From contig NZ_FZOI01000002.1 in assembly GCF_900188385.1 (NCBI RefSeq), forward strand, positions 62,001 to 126,000: DNA of 64,000 nt, written 5' to 3'. The position numbers were made by a program, and so were the translations under genes. How positions within the stretch are numbered: position 1 is the first letter of the stretch; the number at the start of each line of letters is the position of its first letter. Of this stretch, positions 43,101 to 51,780 are shown piece after piece. This DNA is from Azospirillum sp. RU38E. GTDB taxonomy: Bacteria; Pseudomonadota; Alphaproteobacteria; Azospirillales; Azospirillaceae. The notes beneath the pieces were generated by a model. That model had not been told where the DNA came from. It saw nothing but the letters and a program-made list of their open reading frames with translations, and did not search any database.

Positions 43101-44250
43101 CCCGCTGGTGGATATGATTAGCCGGAATGAACTGGGCAGCGGCTGGCAGGACGGGGCGACCCTGTTCTATTGGCAATCCATCGGCCAGGGGCTGCAGCGT
43201 TATGCCGCCAAGGCACCGGGCAACAGCCTGACAAATCTGGAAAGCCTGCTGCGCGTGGATTTGCCCAAGCTGCGGCTGGATGAATGTGAAGAGAAACTGG
43301 CCGGTAGCAGCGGCGGTCCGGGTGACTTCTTCCAGCAGCGGGCTGCTGCGATCCGCGCGGCGCTGCTGGACCGCTGCCGCACCTTGCAGGGGCAGTCGGT
43401 GAATACCGATTATGCCGGGCTGGCGGAAACGTTCAACCGCACCCTGGCCGGCCATTACCCCTTTGTCACCGGCAGTGAGCGACTGGATGACGACCTGCCG
43501 GAAGCCGATCCGGATGATGTTGTGCGCTTCCTGCGCGATTACGCTGCCAATGGGGAGCGTCTGCGCAAGGCGATGGCCAACCGGGCACAGCGCGACCGGC
43601 AACTGGCGCCGGTGGTGGAGTTTCTGGCCCAGATGGATCAGGTGCAGGCCTTCCTGGCCCCCCTGGTGCCGACGCTGGAGGGGGCGGGCATCTACAAGGT
43701 GGCGGCGGAATTCCGCGTCAACCGCCCGCGCGAGGTGGAGGCCAACCAGATCATCGAATGGGCCCTGCGCATCGGCGTGCAGGAACTGCAAACCGGTGAT
43801 GAGGCCGGCAGCATCGGCTGGCGTCCCGGCGATCCGGTCAGCCTGCGCCTGCGCTGGGCCCGCGATGGATCGGTGCTGCCGCAACCGGCCGGCGACCAGC
43901 CCTATGTCGATGGGCTGACGGCGACCTTTGCCTATGAGGGGCGGTGGGCGCTGCTGCGTCTGCTGCAAAGCCACCGGGCCAGTTTCCAGGATTTTGGCCA
44001 GGGCGGCGACCGCCAGCCGCATACGCTGCGCTTCGATGTGCCGACGGCACCCATGGTGGTGCGTGATCTGCCGGGCGGGCCGCGCCCCGGCCAGCCGACA
44101 GGGGAGGCGCGGATTTTCGTCCGCGTGGCGCTCAGTTCCGATACGCCGGCGGCGGAACCTGGCAAGCCGGCGGTGCGCCGCCGGCACGTGCTGCCAACCT
44201 TTCCGGCCAAGGCGCCGACGCCGGCCGGCATTCAAGGGGGGGATATGTGA
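40120..44250 (+). CDS. tssM: T6SS membrane protein TssM (IcmF family)
   Basis: This 1376-residue inner-membrane protein forms the trans-envelope channel with TssJ and TssL. One N-terminal membrane helix (residues ~10-32) precedes a cytoplasmic NTPase-like domain with Walker A GDRGAGKTT (96-104). A second helix (SALVGTTLVLAVGLFIADQW, ~425-445) leads to a long periplasmic region with the IcmF-type repeats and a C-terminal beta domain. Only two clear helices are seen, whereas many TssM have three. The end is Pro/Ala-rich. It overlaps tssL by one base and tssA by one base. Confidence 0.95.
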   Translation: MAGWLIAHAGWVAAGLLLVALLVLALMLLALQRSLREARRLVQQQPLLEPGAVDGALVNGGSAQPTMLAFRTSLKRLADQAGVRSPYTLPWVLLLGDRGAGKTTLARAAAMPRLLPESDTPAGEDATLHCYENGILIDAAGRAALSPDGRPAVNDQWRRLMRALQWYRPQRGLDGVILAISASDLMGAQALGTEMLAIKGDAFQAQLWDLQRRVGLRLPIYVVVTQCDHIPGFAAFWQAAPAGGTGTMLGWATPRATDHMFDAADVDQAIADVSAALWNHYVDAAAGLDNPADPDGMFRFPGEFPVLAAPLKTFLSRALRAAAFQETHFLRGIWFTGASEPLEAGDLLAVPAAGGSPLSNALTALRPGTPGLVTTAGSHAAIASAAPRLLFVTDLLAEKVFAEKGLAQPARTGLVARTRTSLIAQSALVGTTLVLAVGLFIADQWLQRTVAEVEPPLALIRQELAQQAHGGDNAFRSEAAHRLLTDFEAIGRSWLIFPFIPSSWDGRTDAAVSRSFGQGLDHLVLKALRAELERRYTLLRDAPPIAPLSENNNHHLSGAPDVEAMAAYLRKVEGLDRLAAEYAAANKGSVEKLANLSNSLFGTRLDGNFAHNAGLYLRGLHQVHIPPLSPDHARQVKSTLGVMAEGLTRRIGSEGDIVERVRRLADAVADVKQPRKGQDIGQRMQDLAASLVDVRRMLDDPGLLWLASDDITTSPAITDLMAMMATDSVGAEVRNQFAAGIRDAHKALVRQLLEFSDGDGERILVRSGSGAGFRLNDHLHALSDHFQPALNRPFMREHPRVSLSMPLAAGSGQVMSWDPLALAEVLKTYRSYEEFRAVDLPRIPADFQSAVDRMGRQRLEDSLRNHLVAAQKIDRSSERFQDFGESALTAEVTDLRQVSEQLIAILSVLSQNRLDDLHDELRRVMRAHAGGLLTELDELTTMESFYEPVDGFANWDGHGSAAEAGFYAADDVAMAQYLDNMRGRLEHLWNNLAAPLVDMISRNELGSGWQDGATLFYWQSIGQGLQRYAAKAPGNSLTNLESLLRVDLPKLRLDECEEKLAGSSGGPGDFFQQRAAAIRAALLDRCRTLQGQSVNTDYAGLAETFNRTLAGHYPFVTGSERLDDDLPEADPDDVVRFLRDYAANGERLRKAMANRAQRDRQLAPVVEFLAQMDQVQAFLAPLVPTLEGAGIYKVAAEFRVNRPREVEANQIIEWALRIGVQELQTGDEAGSIGWRPGDPVSLRLRWARDGSVLPQPAGDQPYVDGLTATFAYEGRWALLRLLQSHRASFQDFGQGGDRQPHTLRFDVPTAPMVVRDLPGGPRPGQPTGEARIFVRVALSSDTPAAEPGKPAVRRRHVLPTFPAKAPTPAGIQGGDM

Positions 44251-45374
44251 TGGTCAGCATCCGCGATGCCAACAGCCTGCTGGATATGGATGCGCTGCTG
44301 GCCCCCATTCCCGGTGGCGATCCCAGTGGGGAGGATATCCGCTATGGCGGCGAATATGACCTGATCAAGGAAGCCCGGCGGGAGGAGATCGACTTGCCGC
44401 AGGGTGTATGGAAGGCCGACCGCAAGCGGGCCGACTGGGCGGAGGTGATCCGCCTTGCCAGCGCCGTGCTGGCCGACCGCTCCAAGGATCTGCAGGTGGC
44501 GGCCTGGCTGTGCGAGGCGATGCTGGCCCGCCATGGGGTGCCGGGACTGATCGCCGGCCTGCTGCTGCCGGCCCATCTGTTGAATGGTTTCGGCCATGAT
44601 TGCCATCCTCGGCCGGATGAAGATGGCGACCTTTCCCGCCGCGCCCTGATTTTTGAGTGGCTGAATGAACGGCTGGTCGTGCTGCTGCTGACCCTGCAGG
44701 TGACCAATCCGCCGGCCGACCGGGAGATGGGGCTGACCTTCGGCGATTTCCTCAACAGCCAGCGCCTGCAGACACTGGCAGGGCGGGAGAGCCGGCCGGC
44801 ACCGCGCGGCGGCCAGCTGCCGGTGACATTGCAGCTGTTCAACGCCACGGCACGCGCCACGCCCGCCGGCTTTTACCGGGAACTTTATCAGGGGCTGATG
44901 GCGGCGCTGGCAGCGCTGGACCAGTTGAAAATTGCCTTGAACGGGGCCCTGGGCGATCAGGCGCCGTCCCTGCATGACCTGTCGCAACGGCTGCATGAAA
45001 TGGCGCAATGGGTGCTGGTCACCCTGCGCGAACGGGGGGAAGAACCGGCCATGCTGGAGGCGCTGGAACCCGACGCCATGCCGACGGAGGTGCTGAACAT
45101 GGAAGACGGGGAGGATCGGGCGGCGCCGGCGGCTGCCCCCGCCGCCCTGTCGCCGGCCAGGGGCATTGCCAACCGGCGCGATGCCTATCGCCAATTATCG
45201 GAGATTGCGGATTTTCTGGCCAAGACGGAGCCGCACAGCCCCACCCCCTATCTGCTGCACCGCATCGTGCAATGGCGCGACCTGCCGCTGCCGGCCCTGC
45301 TGCTGGAACTCAGCCGGGGGCGCCGCGATGTCGCTGCCATTTTTGAGCTTCTCGGCCTGCCTGAAGAAGGGTAA
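44250..45374 (+). CDS. tssA: T6SS tail-assembly protein TssA
   Basis: This 374-residue protein has the ImpA N-terminal domain (residues 10-130) with LLAPIPGGDPSGEDIRYGG, WAEVIRLASAVLADRSKDLQ and VAAWLCEAMLARHGVPGL. The C-terminal helical domain has IANRRDAYRQLSEIADFLAK and HSPTPYLLHRIVQWRDLPLP. TssA caps the growing tail and coordinates sheath/tube polymerisation. The start is ATG 44250, overlapping the tssM TGA; GTG 44247 is an alternative. It ends the first transcription block, as 131 bases separate it from tssB. Confidence 0.93.
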   Translation: MVSIRDANSLLDMDALLAPIPGGDPSGEDIRYGGEYDLIKEARREEIDLPQGVWKADRKRADWAEVIRLASAVLADRSKDLQVAAWLCEAMLARHGVPGLIAGLLLPAHLLNGFGHDCHPRPDEDGDLSRRALIFEWLNERLVVLLLTLQVTNPPADREMGLTFGDFLNSQRLQTLAGRESRPAPRGGQLPVTLQLFNATARATPAGFYRELYQGLMAALAALDQLKIALNGALGDQAPSLHDLSQRLHEMAQWVLVTLRERGEEPAMLEALEPDAMPTEVLNMEDGEDRAAPAAAPAALSPARGIANRRDAYRQLSEIADFLAKTEPHSPTPYLLHRIVQWRDLPLPALLLELSRGRRDVAAIFELLGLPEEG

Positions 45375-45390
45375 AGCCGGGCGGAAATGG

Positions 45391-45406
45391 CATACGATTG
45401 CGTATG
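45391..45406. promoter_or_regulatory. Palindrome in the tssA-tssB gap
   Basis: CATACG-ATTG-CGTATG is a perfect 6-bp inverted repeat, followed by an AT-rich stretch to ~45440. The gap of 131 bases before tssB is the first sizeable one in the locus and probably holds an internal promoter for tssB-tssC-hcp; the palindrome could be its operator. Confidence 0.4.
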
Positions 45407-45505
45407 TCATATGGTAATGTAATTTTTAGTTGTTATGTTCCAATCATCTCCCTGAAAGTCGCGGGCGCGGTGTCAACCCGGCCCCTCAACGGAAGGAGCA
45501 AATAA

Positions 45506-46009
45506 ATGGCCGACAGTACACAGCAGAAGCTCAGCCGGGTTCGCCCGCCGCGCGTCCAGATCACCTATGATGTTGAAAATGGCGGTACAGTCGATAAGAA
45601 GGAACTGCCCTTCATTGTCGGCATCATGGCCGATTTGTCGGGCAAGCCGGCGGCACCGCTGCCGCCGGTGAAGGATCGTAAATTCGTTGAAATCGATAGT
45701 GATAATTTCAACGAGGTTCTCTCGGCCGCCACGCCGCGTCTGGCGCTGCGCGTGCCGAACAAGCTGGTGAAGGACAGCGACGAACAGCTGGCGGTGGAAC
45801 TGACCTTCTCCCACCTGGATGATTTCTCCCCGGTGGAGGTGATGGGGCAGGTGCCAGCGCTGAAGGCGCTGCTGGATGCCCGCAAGCGTCTGCGCGACCT
45901 GCTGACCAAGCTGGATGGCAATGATGAGCTGGACAGCCTGCTGAACCAGGTGGTCCGCAACACCGAGGACCAGTCCACCTTGAAAAAGCAGCTGGGCAGC
46001 GCCGGTTAA
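45506..46009 (+). CDS. tssB: T6SS sheath small subunit TssB (VipA)
   Basis: This 167-residue protein has the VipA opening RVRPPRVQITYDVENGG, ELPFIVGIMADLSG, RKFVEIDSDNFNEVL, LTFSHLDDFSPVEV, and the C-terminal helix with LKKQLGSAG. With TssC it forms the contractile sheath. GGAAGGAGC precedes the ATG by eight bases, a strong site in keeping with high demand. It is separated from tssC by 76 bases that contain a GGTGCC/GGCACC hairpin (46042-46059). Confidence 0.97.
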   Translation: MADSTQQKLSRVRPPRVQITYDVENGGTVDKKELPFIVGIMADLSGKPAAPLPPVKDRKFVEIDSDNFNEVLSAATPRLALRVPNKLVKDSDEQLAVELTFSHLDDFSPVEVMGQVPALKALLDARKRLRDLLTKLDGNDELDSLLNQVVRNTEDQSTLKKQLGSAG

Positions 46010-46085
46010 GGCACCCCAGTCCCCCAAAGAAAACGCCATAAGGTGCCCGATCCGGCACCCGACCCATTCCCCGTGAGGCTAAAAA

Positions 46086-47564
46086 ATGGCTGAGACTGAG
46101 GAAAACGCGGCTGTTGCCGAGACCGCGTCGGTAACCCTGCTCGACAAGATCATCGTGGAAGGCAAGCTGGCGCGCGATGAAAGCCAGCGCGGCTTTGCCC
46201 GCGATTTGGTGGCGGAATTCGTCAATTCCGTGCTGGCCGAGGGTGGCAGCGTCGGCAATGATGTCGTTGCCATGATCAATGACAAGATCGCCCAGATTGA
46301 CGATCTTCTCTCCGACCAGCTGAACGAAATCCTGCATCATGAGGAATTCCAGAAGCTGGAAGCCGCCTGGCGCGGCCTGGGCTATCTGGTGTTCAACACC
46401 GAAACCGGCACCAAGCTGAAGCTGCGCCTGCTGAATATCAGTAAGGCCGACCTGCTGAAGGATCTGGAAAAGGCGGTGGAGTTCGACCAGTCCGCCCTGT
46501 TCAAGAAGATCTATGAAGAGGAATATGGCACGTTTGGCGGCCAGCCCTATTCCATGCTGGTGGGCGATTATGAATTCGGTCGCCACCCGGCCGATACCAA
46601 GCTGTTGGAACTGATCTCCAACGTGGCGGCGGCGGCCCATGCGCCGTTCATCGCCGGGGCCAGCCCGCGCCTGTTCGATATGGACAGCTTCACCGAGCTG
46701 GGGGTGCCGCGCGACCTGTCGAAGATTTTCGAGAGCCTGGAACTGGTGAAGTGGCGGTCCTTCCGCAACAGCGAAGACAGCCGCTATGTCTCCCTGGTGC
46801 TGCCACACATGCTGCTGCGCCTGCCCTATGGCCCCAACACGGTGCCGGTGGAAGGCGTTGATTTTGTGGAGGATACGGACGGCCGCGACCACAAGAAATA
46901 TCTGTGGGGCAATGCCGCCTATGCCCTGGCCCAGCGCATCACCGATGCCTATGCCAAATATGGCTGGACGGCCGCCATCCGCGGCGTGGAAGGCGGCGGC
47001 AAGGTCGATGGCCTGCCGACCCACACGTTCCGCACCGATGAAGGCGACGTGGCGCTGAAATGCCCGACGGAGATCGCCATCACCGACCGGCGGGAGAAGG
47101 AGCTGAATGACCTGGGCTTCATCTCCCTGGTTCATTGCAAGGGCACGGATTACGCCGCCTTTTTCGGCGGGCAGACCGCCAACAAGCCGCGCCAGTACAA
47201 TACCGACAGTGCCAATGCCAACAGCCGCATCTCCGCGATGCTGCCCTATGTGCTGAACGCCTCGCGCTTTGCCCACTATATCAAGGTGATCATGCGCGAC
47301 AAGATCGGCAGCTTCATGACCAAGGAGGAGGTGCAGGGCTTCCTCAATACCTGGATCATGGATTATGTGCTGGGCAAGGATGATGCCGGGCACGAGCTGA
47401 AGGCGAAATACCCGCTGCGCGAAGCCCGTGTGGATGTTTATGACGTGCCGGGCAAGCCCGGCTGCTATCGCGCCACCGTGTTCCTGCGCCCGCATTTCCA
47501 GCTTGAGGAGCTGACCGCTTCCATCCGTCTGGTGGCGGAACTGCCGGCGGCCCCGGCGGCCTGA
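46086..47564 (+). CDS. tssC: T6SS sheath large subunit TssC (VipB)
   Basis: This 492-residue protein matches VipB throughout: LLSDQLNEILHHEEFQKLEA, AWRGLGYLVFNTETG, PYSMLVGDYEFGRHPADTKL, HAPFIAGASPRLFDMDSFTE, and PRQYNTDSANANSRISAMLP. It forms the outer layers of the contractile sheath and carries the ClpV-recognised assembly. It follows tssB and precedes hcp by 83 bases, in which a CCCGGCC/GGCCGGG hairpin (47578-47603) can form. Confidence 0.98.
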   Translation: MAETEENAAVAETASVTLLDKIIVEGKLARDESQRGFARDLVAEFVNSVLAEGGSVGNDVVAMINDKIAQIDDLLSDQLNEILHHEEFQKLEAAWRGLGYLVFNTETGTKLKLRLLNISKADLLKDLEKAVEFDQSALFKKIYEEEYGTFGGQPYSMLVGDYEFGRHPADTKLLELISNVAAAAHAPFIAGASPRLFDMDSFTELGVPRDLSKIFESLELVKWRSFRNSEDSRYVSLVLPHMLLRLPYGPNTVPVEGVDFVEDTDGRDHKKYLWGNAAYALAQRITDAYAKYGWTAAIRGVEGGGKVDGLPTHTFRTDEGDVALKCPTEIAITDRREKELNDLGFISLVHCKGTDYAAFFGGQTANKPRQYNTDSANANSRISAMLPYVLNASRFAHYIKVIMRDKIGSFMTKEEVQGFLNTWIMDYVLGKDDAGHELKAKYPLREARVDVYDVPGKPGCYRATVFLRPHFQLEELTASIRLVAELPAAPAA

Positions 47565-47647
47565 TCCATGGCCATCACCCGGCCGCTGATCCCGGTGGCC
47601 GGGCCTATCCCTGATCGCAGCGCGACCCTTTCAGACGGAGAATTGCC

Positions 47648-48148
47648 ATGGCCGGCAATATGTTCCTGAAGCTCACCACCCCGGATATCAAGGGTGAGTG
47701 CACCGACAGTTCGCATAAGGAAGAAATCCAGGTTCTGTCCTGGAGCCATTCCTTCAACCAGCCCACCCCGCCGACCCGCAGCAGTGCCGGTGGCGGCACG
47801 GTGGAGCAGGCCAACCATTCCGATTTCAGCTTCACCAAATATATCGACGCCTCCAGCGACGATCTGCTGAAAATGTGCTGGAGCGGCAAGCACATCGCCA
47901 AGGGCGTCTTCTGTGCCTACCGTGCCAATGGTGACAATAAGCCGGTGAAATATCTGGAAATCACCATGGAGAAGATCATCGTCTCCAATGTTTCCATCGG
48001 TGGCGGCACGGGTGACATCCCGGTTGAAACCATCACGCTGAGCTATGCCATCGTCGAATATAAGTACATTCCGCAGAAGGAAGATGACGGTACGGGCGAA
48101 GGTGCCCAGCCGGTCAAGCACGACCTGATCAAGCAGGAAGTGTCGTAA
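47648..48148 (+). CDS. hcp: T6SS inner-tube protein Hcp (TssD)
   Basis: This 166-residue Hcp forms stacked hexamer rings of the tail tube and is secreted with the tip. It begins MAGNMFLKLTTPDIKGE and shows IQVLSWSHSFNQPTPPTRSS, the Hcp1-like segment, FTKYIDASSDDLLKMCWSGK and VETITLSYAIVEYKYIPQ. Surrounding intergenic regions are rich in hairpins, upstream at 47578-47603 and downstream at 48152-48343. These could give hcp mRNA extra stability relative to the rest of the locus. Confidence 0.96.
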   Translation: MAGNMFLKLTTPDIKGECTDSSHKEEIQVLSWSHSFNQPTPPTRSSAGGGTVEQANHSDFSFTKYIDASSDDLLKMCWSGKHIAKGVFCAYRANGDNKPVKYLEITMEKIIVSNVSIGGGTGDIPVETITLSYAIVEYKYIPQKEDDGTGEGAQPVKHDLIKQEVS

Positions 48149-48151
48149 TAT

Positions 48152-48343
48152 CAACGGTCATAATTCATGACCGTTGGTACGGCGGCGACTGCCGCCGCGC
48201 GGCCCGTGCCGCGTGAAGCCAAGCCAACGGATGTTGGCGCCGGCGATTGAGGGCCTTGATCAGGGCCGATAGGTTCTGATCAAGGCAACAGAGTATAAGG
48301 CGCGGCGGGCGGATGGCAGGTCATGCGTGCCCGCCATCCGCCC
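48152..48343. repeat. Cluster of five hairpins between hcp and tssE
   Basis: Within 192 bases there are CAACGGTCAT/ATGACCGTTG (48152-48176, perfect 10-bp stem); GGCGGC/GCCGCC (48181-48196); CGCGGC/GCCGCG (48198-48213); GCCTTGATCA/TGATCAAGGC (48253-48286, 10 bp); and GGGCGGATGGC/GCCATCCGCCC (48307-48343, 11 bp). None has a long T tail. The first may be the hcp terminator or 3' stabiliser; the rest may attenuate expression of tssE onward. Confidence 0.55.
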
Positions 48344-48361
48344 CCCTGCTGAAGGCCCGGC

Positions 48362-48937
48362 ATGAGCGGACCCAGACTTCTTCCCGGCGCCCCGGTGCCC
48401 CTCTTCGATCGGCTGGTTGATGGTATCGCCGATGGCGATGGCAGCGTGCCCTCGCTGGACCGCGACGGGCTGATCCTGTCCATCGCGGCGGAGATATCGT
48501 CGCTGCTGAACACCCGCCTGCCGCGCGCCCGCGCGGCCCTGGGGGGCCGTGCCCGCACCGTGCTGGATTATGGCGTGCCCGACCTGTCCGCCTTCCAGCC
48601 CTTTGACAATGAACGGGAAACCGAGCTGGTGGGGGAACTGGCGGTGGCGATTGCCGCGTTTGAACCAAGGCTGATCGCGCCAAAGGTCCGGCTGTACCGG
48701 CTGGATGGGGCGCGCCGCGCCGCCTTTATGCGCGAATGGTCGGAACGGGCGGCACGGCTGACCCCCAACCAGCAGCTGCGCCGGCTGGGCGGCTGGTTCA
48801 GCGTGCTGCCGGAAAGCCATGACCGCCAGTCGCTGCTGGTGGAGATCAGCGGACAGATCCGGCTGGACGGCCGCATTGAACCGGTGGATTTTCCCGTCAT
48901 CATCCGTGACGGCATGGGAGGCAGCGATGCCGCGTGA
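48362..48937 (+). CDS. tssE: T6SS baseplate wedge protein TssE (gp25-like)
   Basis: This 191-residue protein has the gp25/TssE pattern: GAPVPLFDRLVDGIADGDG, IAAEISSLLNTRLPR, TVLDYGVPDLSAFQPFDNER, and NQQLRRLGGWFSV in the C-terminal half. It nucleates sheath assembly at the baseplate. ATG 48362 follows the hairpin cluster. The 3' end overlaps tssF by 11 bases. Confidence 0.92.
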   Translation: MSGPRLLPGAPVPLFDRLVDGIADGDGSVPSLDRDGLILSIAAEISSLLNTRLPRARAALGGRARTVLDYGVPDLSAFQPFDNERETELVGELAVAIAAFEPRLIAPKVRLYRLDGARRAAFMREWSERAARLTPNQQLRRLGGWFSVLPESHDRQSLLVEISGQIRLDGRIEPVDFPVIIRDGMGGSDAA

Positions 48938-50756
48938 GGAGGCCGACGCCTTGTTCGAGGCCTATGAGCGCGAACTGCTCTACCTGCGCAATGAAGGGGC
49001 GGAATTCGCCGCCACCTATCCCAAGGTGGCCGGCCGGCTGGATTTCAACGGCCATGAAAGCCGCGACCCGCATACTGAGCGGCTGCTGGAAAGCTTCGCC
49101 TTTCTGACGGCGCGCATCCAGCGCACGCTGGATGCCGATTTCCCGCTGATCCCGGCGGCCTTGCTGGAGGCGACATATCCCCAGCTGGTGGCGCCGGTGC
49201 CCAGCATGGCAATTGCCCGGTTTGAGGTGGATGCCGGGCAGGCCCGTGCCGCCCTGGGCTTCCAGCTGCCCGACAATATCGCCCTGTTCGCGCAGAGCAC
49301 GCAGGAAGGCCTGACCTGCCATTTCCGCAGCTGCTATCCGCTCCGGCTCTGGCCGGTGGAGGTGGCGGGGATGGATTTGCAGATGCCCGAACGGTTCCCC
49401 ACCCTGGCCCGGCTGGGGGCGACGGCGGGGGTGCTGCGCCTGCGGCTGCGGGCCTTGGGCACCCTGACCTTTGCCGAGATGCAGCCGGACAGGCTGCGTT
49501 TCTATCTGGATGGGGAGCCGATGCTGGCCGGCATCCTCTATGAATTGCTGCTGAATAATTGCCACAGCGTGGTGCTGAAGGCACCGGGGGATGCGGCCGC
49601 CATCACCCGGCTGCCGGCTGATGCGATACGGCCGGTCGGGTTCGCGGAGGATGAGGATGTGTTGCCGTTCCCCGGCCACAGCCATCAGGCCTATCGGCTG
49701 ATCCGGGAATATTTCTGCTTTCCGCAGAAATTCCAGTTCATCGATGTGGCGGGCCTGTCGGGCTGGCCGGCGGGGCAGGAGGCGGAACTGCTGTTCCTGC
49801 TGGACCGGGTGCCCGACCGGGCCGAGCGGCTGGACCGTATCCAGGTGCGCACCAATTGCACCCCCATCATCAACCTGTTTCCGAAAACCAGCGAGCCGGT
49901 GCGGCTGGACCAGACCCAGGTGGAATATAAGCTGACACCGGACAGCCGCTGGGAACGGTCGTGCGAGGTGCATTCCATCACCAAACTGTCCAGTGTCAGC
50001 AATCCCGGTGATGACAGCCGGCTGGTGCGGCCCTTCTTCTCCTATGACCATAACGCCGCCCGTGCCGGGGCGGATTGTTTCTGGATCGCCCGCCGCCGAC
50101 CGGCGGTGCGGGCCGATATGCCGGGCAGCGATATCTGGCTGTCGCTGGTGGATTTGAAACTCGATCCCGGCCAGCCGCCTTCCCAGACGCTCTATGCCCA
50201 TACGCTCTGCACCAGCCGGGGCATGGCGGAACAGCTGGCCCCCGGCACCCTGCTGAATCTGGAGGTGGATGCCCCGGTGGCGCGGGTCAGCTGCCTGAAC
50301 CGGCCCACCCGGCAGATCGCCGCCCCGCAGCAGGGGGAGACTTTGTGGCAGCTGGTCTCCTCCCTGTCGCTGAACCAGCTCTCCCTGGGTGATGCGACCG
50401 CACCGGATGCATCGCTGCGGGCGCTGCGCGAAATCCTGATCCTTTATGGCCATGGCGGCGGGGCAGAGGTGCAGCAGCAGGCGGCGGGGCTTTACAGCCT
50501 GTCGGCCCGGCCGCTGGTGCGCCGTATCGGCAGTGAGGCCTGGCGCGGTTTTGTGCGCGGGACGGAGGTGACGCTGACCCTGGATGAAACCCAGTTCATC
50601 GGCAGCAGCGCCTTTCTGCTGGCCACTGTGCTGGAGCATTTCCTGGCGCTTTATGCCGGGATCAACAGTTTTACCCAGCTGGTGCTGAAAAGCCGCCAGC
50701 GTGATGGAGTGTGGAAGACATGGCCGGCCCGGGTTGGCGCGCGAAACGTTCTCTGA
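48927..50756 (+). CDS. tssF: T6SS baseplate protein TssF
   Basis: This 609-residue protein starts at ATG 48927 with GGGAGGC upstream. The N-terminus is diagnostic: FEAYERELLYLRNEGAEFAA, YPKVAGRLDFNGHES, DPHTERLLESFAFLTARIQ and LLEATYPQLVAPVPSM. It then shows EYFCFPQKFQFIDVAGL in the centre. TssF and TssG make the wedge around VgrG. It overlaps tssE at its start and tssG by 37 bases at its end. Confidence 0.95.
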   Translation: MPREEADALFEAYERELLYLRNEGAEFAATYPKVAGRLDFNGHESRDPHTERLLESFAFLTARIQRTLDADFPLIPAALLEATYPQLVAPVPSMAIARFEVDAGQARAALGFQLPDNIALFAQSTQEGLTCHFRSCYPLRLWPVEVAGMDLQMPERFPTLARLGATAGVLRLRLRALGTLTFAEMQPDRLRFYLDGEPMLAGILYELLLNNCHSVVLKAPGDAAAITRLPADAIRPVGFAEDEDVLPFPGHSHQAYRLIREYFCFPQKFQFIDVAGLSGWPAGQEAELLFLLDRVPDRAERLDRIQVRTNCTPIINLFPKTSEPVRLDQTQVEYKLTPDSRWERSCEVHSITKLSSVSNPGDDSRLVRPFFSYDHNAARAGADCFWIARRRPAVRADMPGSDIWLSLVDLKLDPGQPPSQTLYAHTLCTSRGMAEQLAPGTLLNLEVDAPVARVSCLNRPTRQIAAPQQGETLWQLVSSLSLNQLSLGDATAPDASLRALREILILYGHGGGAEVQQQAAGLYSLSARPLVRRIGSEAWRGFVRGTEVTLTLDETQFIGSSAFLLATVLEHFLALYAGINSFTQLVLKSRQRDGVWKTWPARVGARNVL

Positions 50757-51778
50757 TCCGCCAGCTGCTGGCCGATCCCGGCCGGTTCGAGGCGCTCCAG
50801 GCGGTCCGCATCCTGGAACTGGATGCTGCGCGCAAGGCGGCGCGCGCCCATGCGCGCGGCTTCGTACCCCCGGCCAGCGGCAATGATGCCGCGGCAGAGG
50901 TGATCCGATTTCGGTCATCGCTGGGCGTGGTGCTGCCCGGCGGGCAGGTGCAGGAGATCAAGGAGCAGGCCAGCCCTTCGGGCCGCGTGCGCTATACCCT
51001 GCGACAGAGCCTGCTGGGGCTGGCCGGTTCCTTCGGCCCGCTGCCGCAGCCGATCGCGGAATGGGTGAGTGAGCGGGCGCGGGCGGGCGATTTCGCCATG
51101 CGTGATTTCCTGGACCTGTTCAACCATCGGCTGGTTTCCATCCAGATGCGGTCCCGCCGGTCGCACCGGCCGGAACTGGCCGGACTGGCGCCATGGGAGA
51201 CCAATCTGGCGGAATTCGCCGCCGCACTCTGCGGTATCGGCACGCCGGCCCTGAAAGGCCGGCTGCCGGTGGCGGACCGGGGTCTTTACCGGTTCGCCGG
51301 CCTGTTGAACCGCCAGCCGGCCAGCCAGCACGGGCTGGAACGGCTGCTGGCGGGGCATTTCGGCCTGCAGGTGCGCATCCATCCCCTGCAGGGCAACTGG
51401 ATGGCGCTGGAACCGGAGGATCATAGCCGCCTGGGCCGCGCGACTGACAGCACCCGGCTGGGCCGGGGGGCCGTGCTGGGCACGCGGGTGTGGGATCAGG
51501 CGGCGGGCATTCTGGTGGAACTGGGGCCGCTGGGCCTGCGCCATTACCTCTCCTTCATGCCGGGCAAGCGGGCCTTGCGGGAATTGCTGGCCCTGGTGGC
51601 CTTCCATGCCGGCCCGCAGCTGGAGGTCACGCTGCGCCTGCGCCTGCGGGGCGATCAGGTGCCGAAACTGCACCTGAAACACGCCTCTGGCCGGGCGCTA
51701 GGCCGCACCACCCTGCTGGGCGGGCGGTCGCCGGAACGGGAGATGGTGGTGACCATCCGGCCGGGCGAGGGGGGATAA
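50720..51778 (+). CDS. tssG: T6SS baseplate protein TssG
   Basis: This 352-residue protein has the TssG opening (KRSLIRQLLADPGRFEALQAV), VIRFRSSLGVVLPGG, FGPLPQPIAEWVSERARAGD, and the DFLDLFNHRLVSI segment. It then shows LERLLAGHFGLQVRIHP and GTRVWDQAAGILVELGPLG. It completes the TssE-F-G wedge. ATG 50720 follows GGAAG; a GTG three codons upstream is an alternative. The reading frame is well inside the tssF end. After it the usual tssH is displaced by two effector-like genes. Confidence 0.94.
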   Translation: MAGPGWRAKRSLIRQLLADPGRFEALQAVRILELDAARKAARAHARGFVPPASGNDAAAEVIRFRSSLGVVLPGGQVQEIKEQASPSGRVRYTLRQSLLGLAGSFGPLPQPIAEWVSERARAGDFAMRDFLDLFNHRLVSIQMRSRRSHRPELAGLAPWETNLAEFAAALCGIGTPALKGRLPVADRGLYRFAGLLNRQPASQHGLERLLAGHFGLQVRIHPLQGNWMALEPEDHSRLGRATDSTRLGRGAVLGTRVWDQAAGILVELGPLGLRHYLSFMPGKRALRELLALVAFHAGPQLEVTLRLRLRGDQVPKLHLKHASGRALGRTTLLGGRSPEREMVVTIRPGEGG

Positions 51779-51780
51779 AT

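Noticed and set aside
46042-46059. GGTGCC/GGCACC hairpin between tssB and tssC as a terminator
   Set aside because: It is only 6 bp with no T run, and tssBC must be co-expressed; at most it is a mild attenuator.
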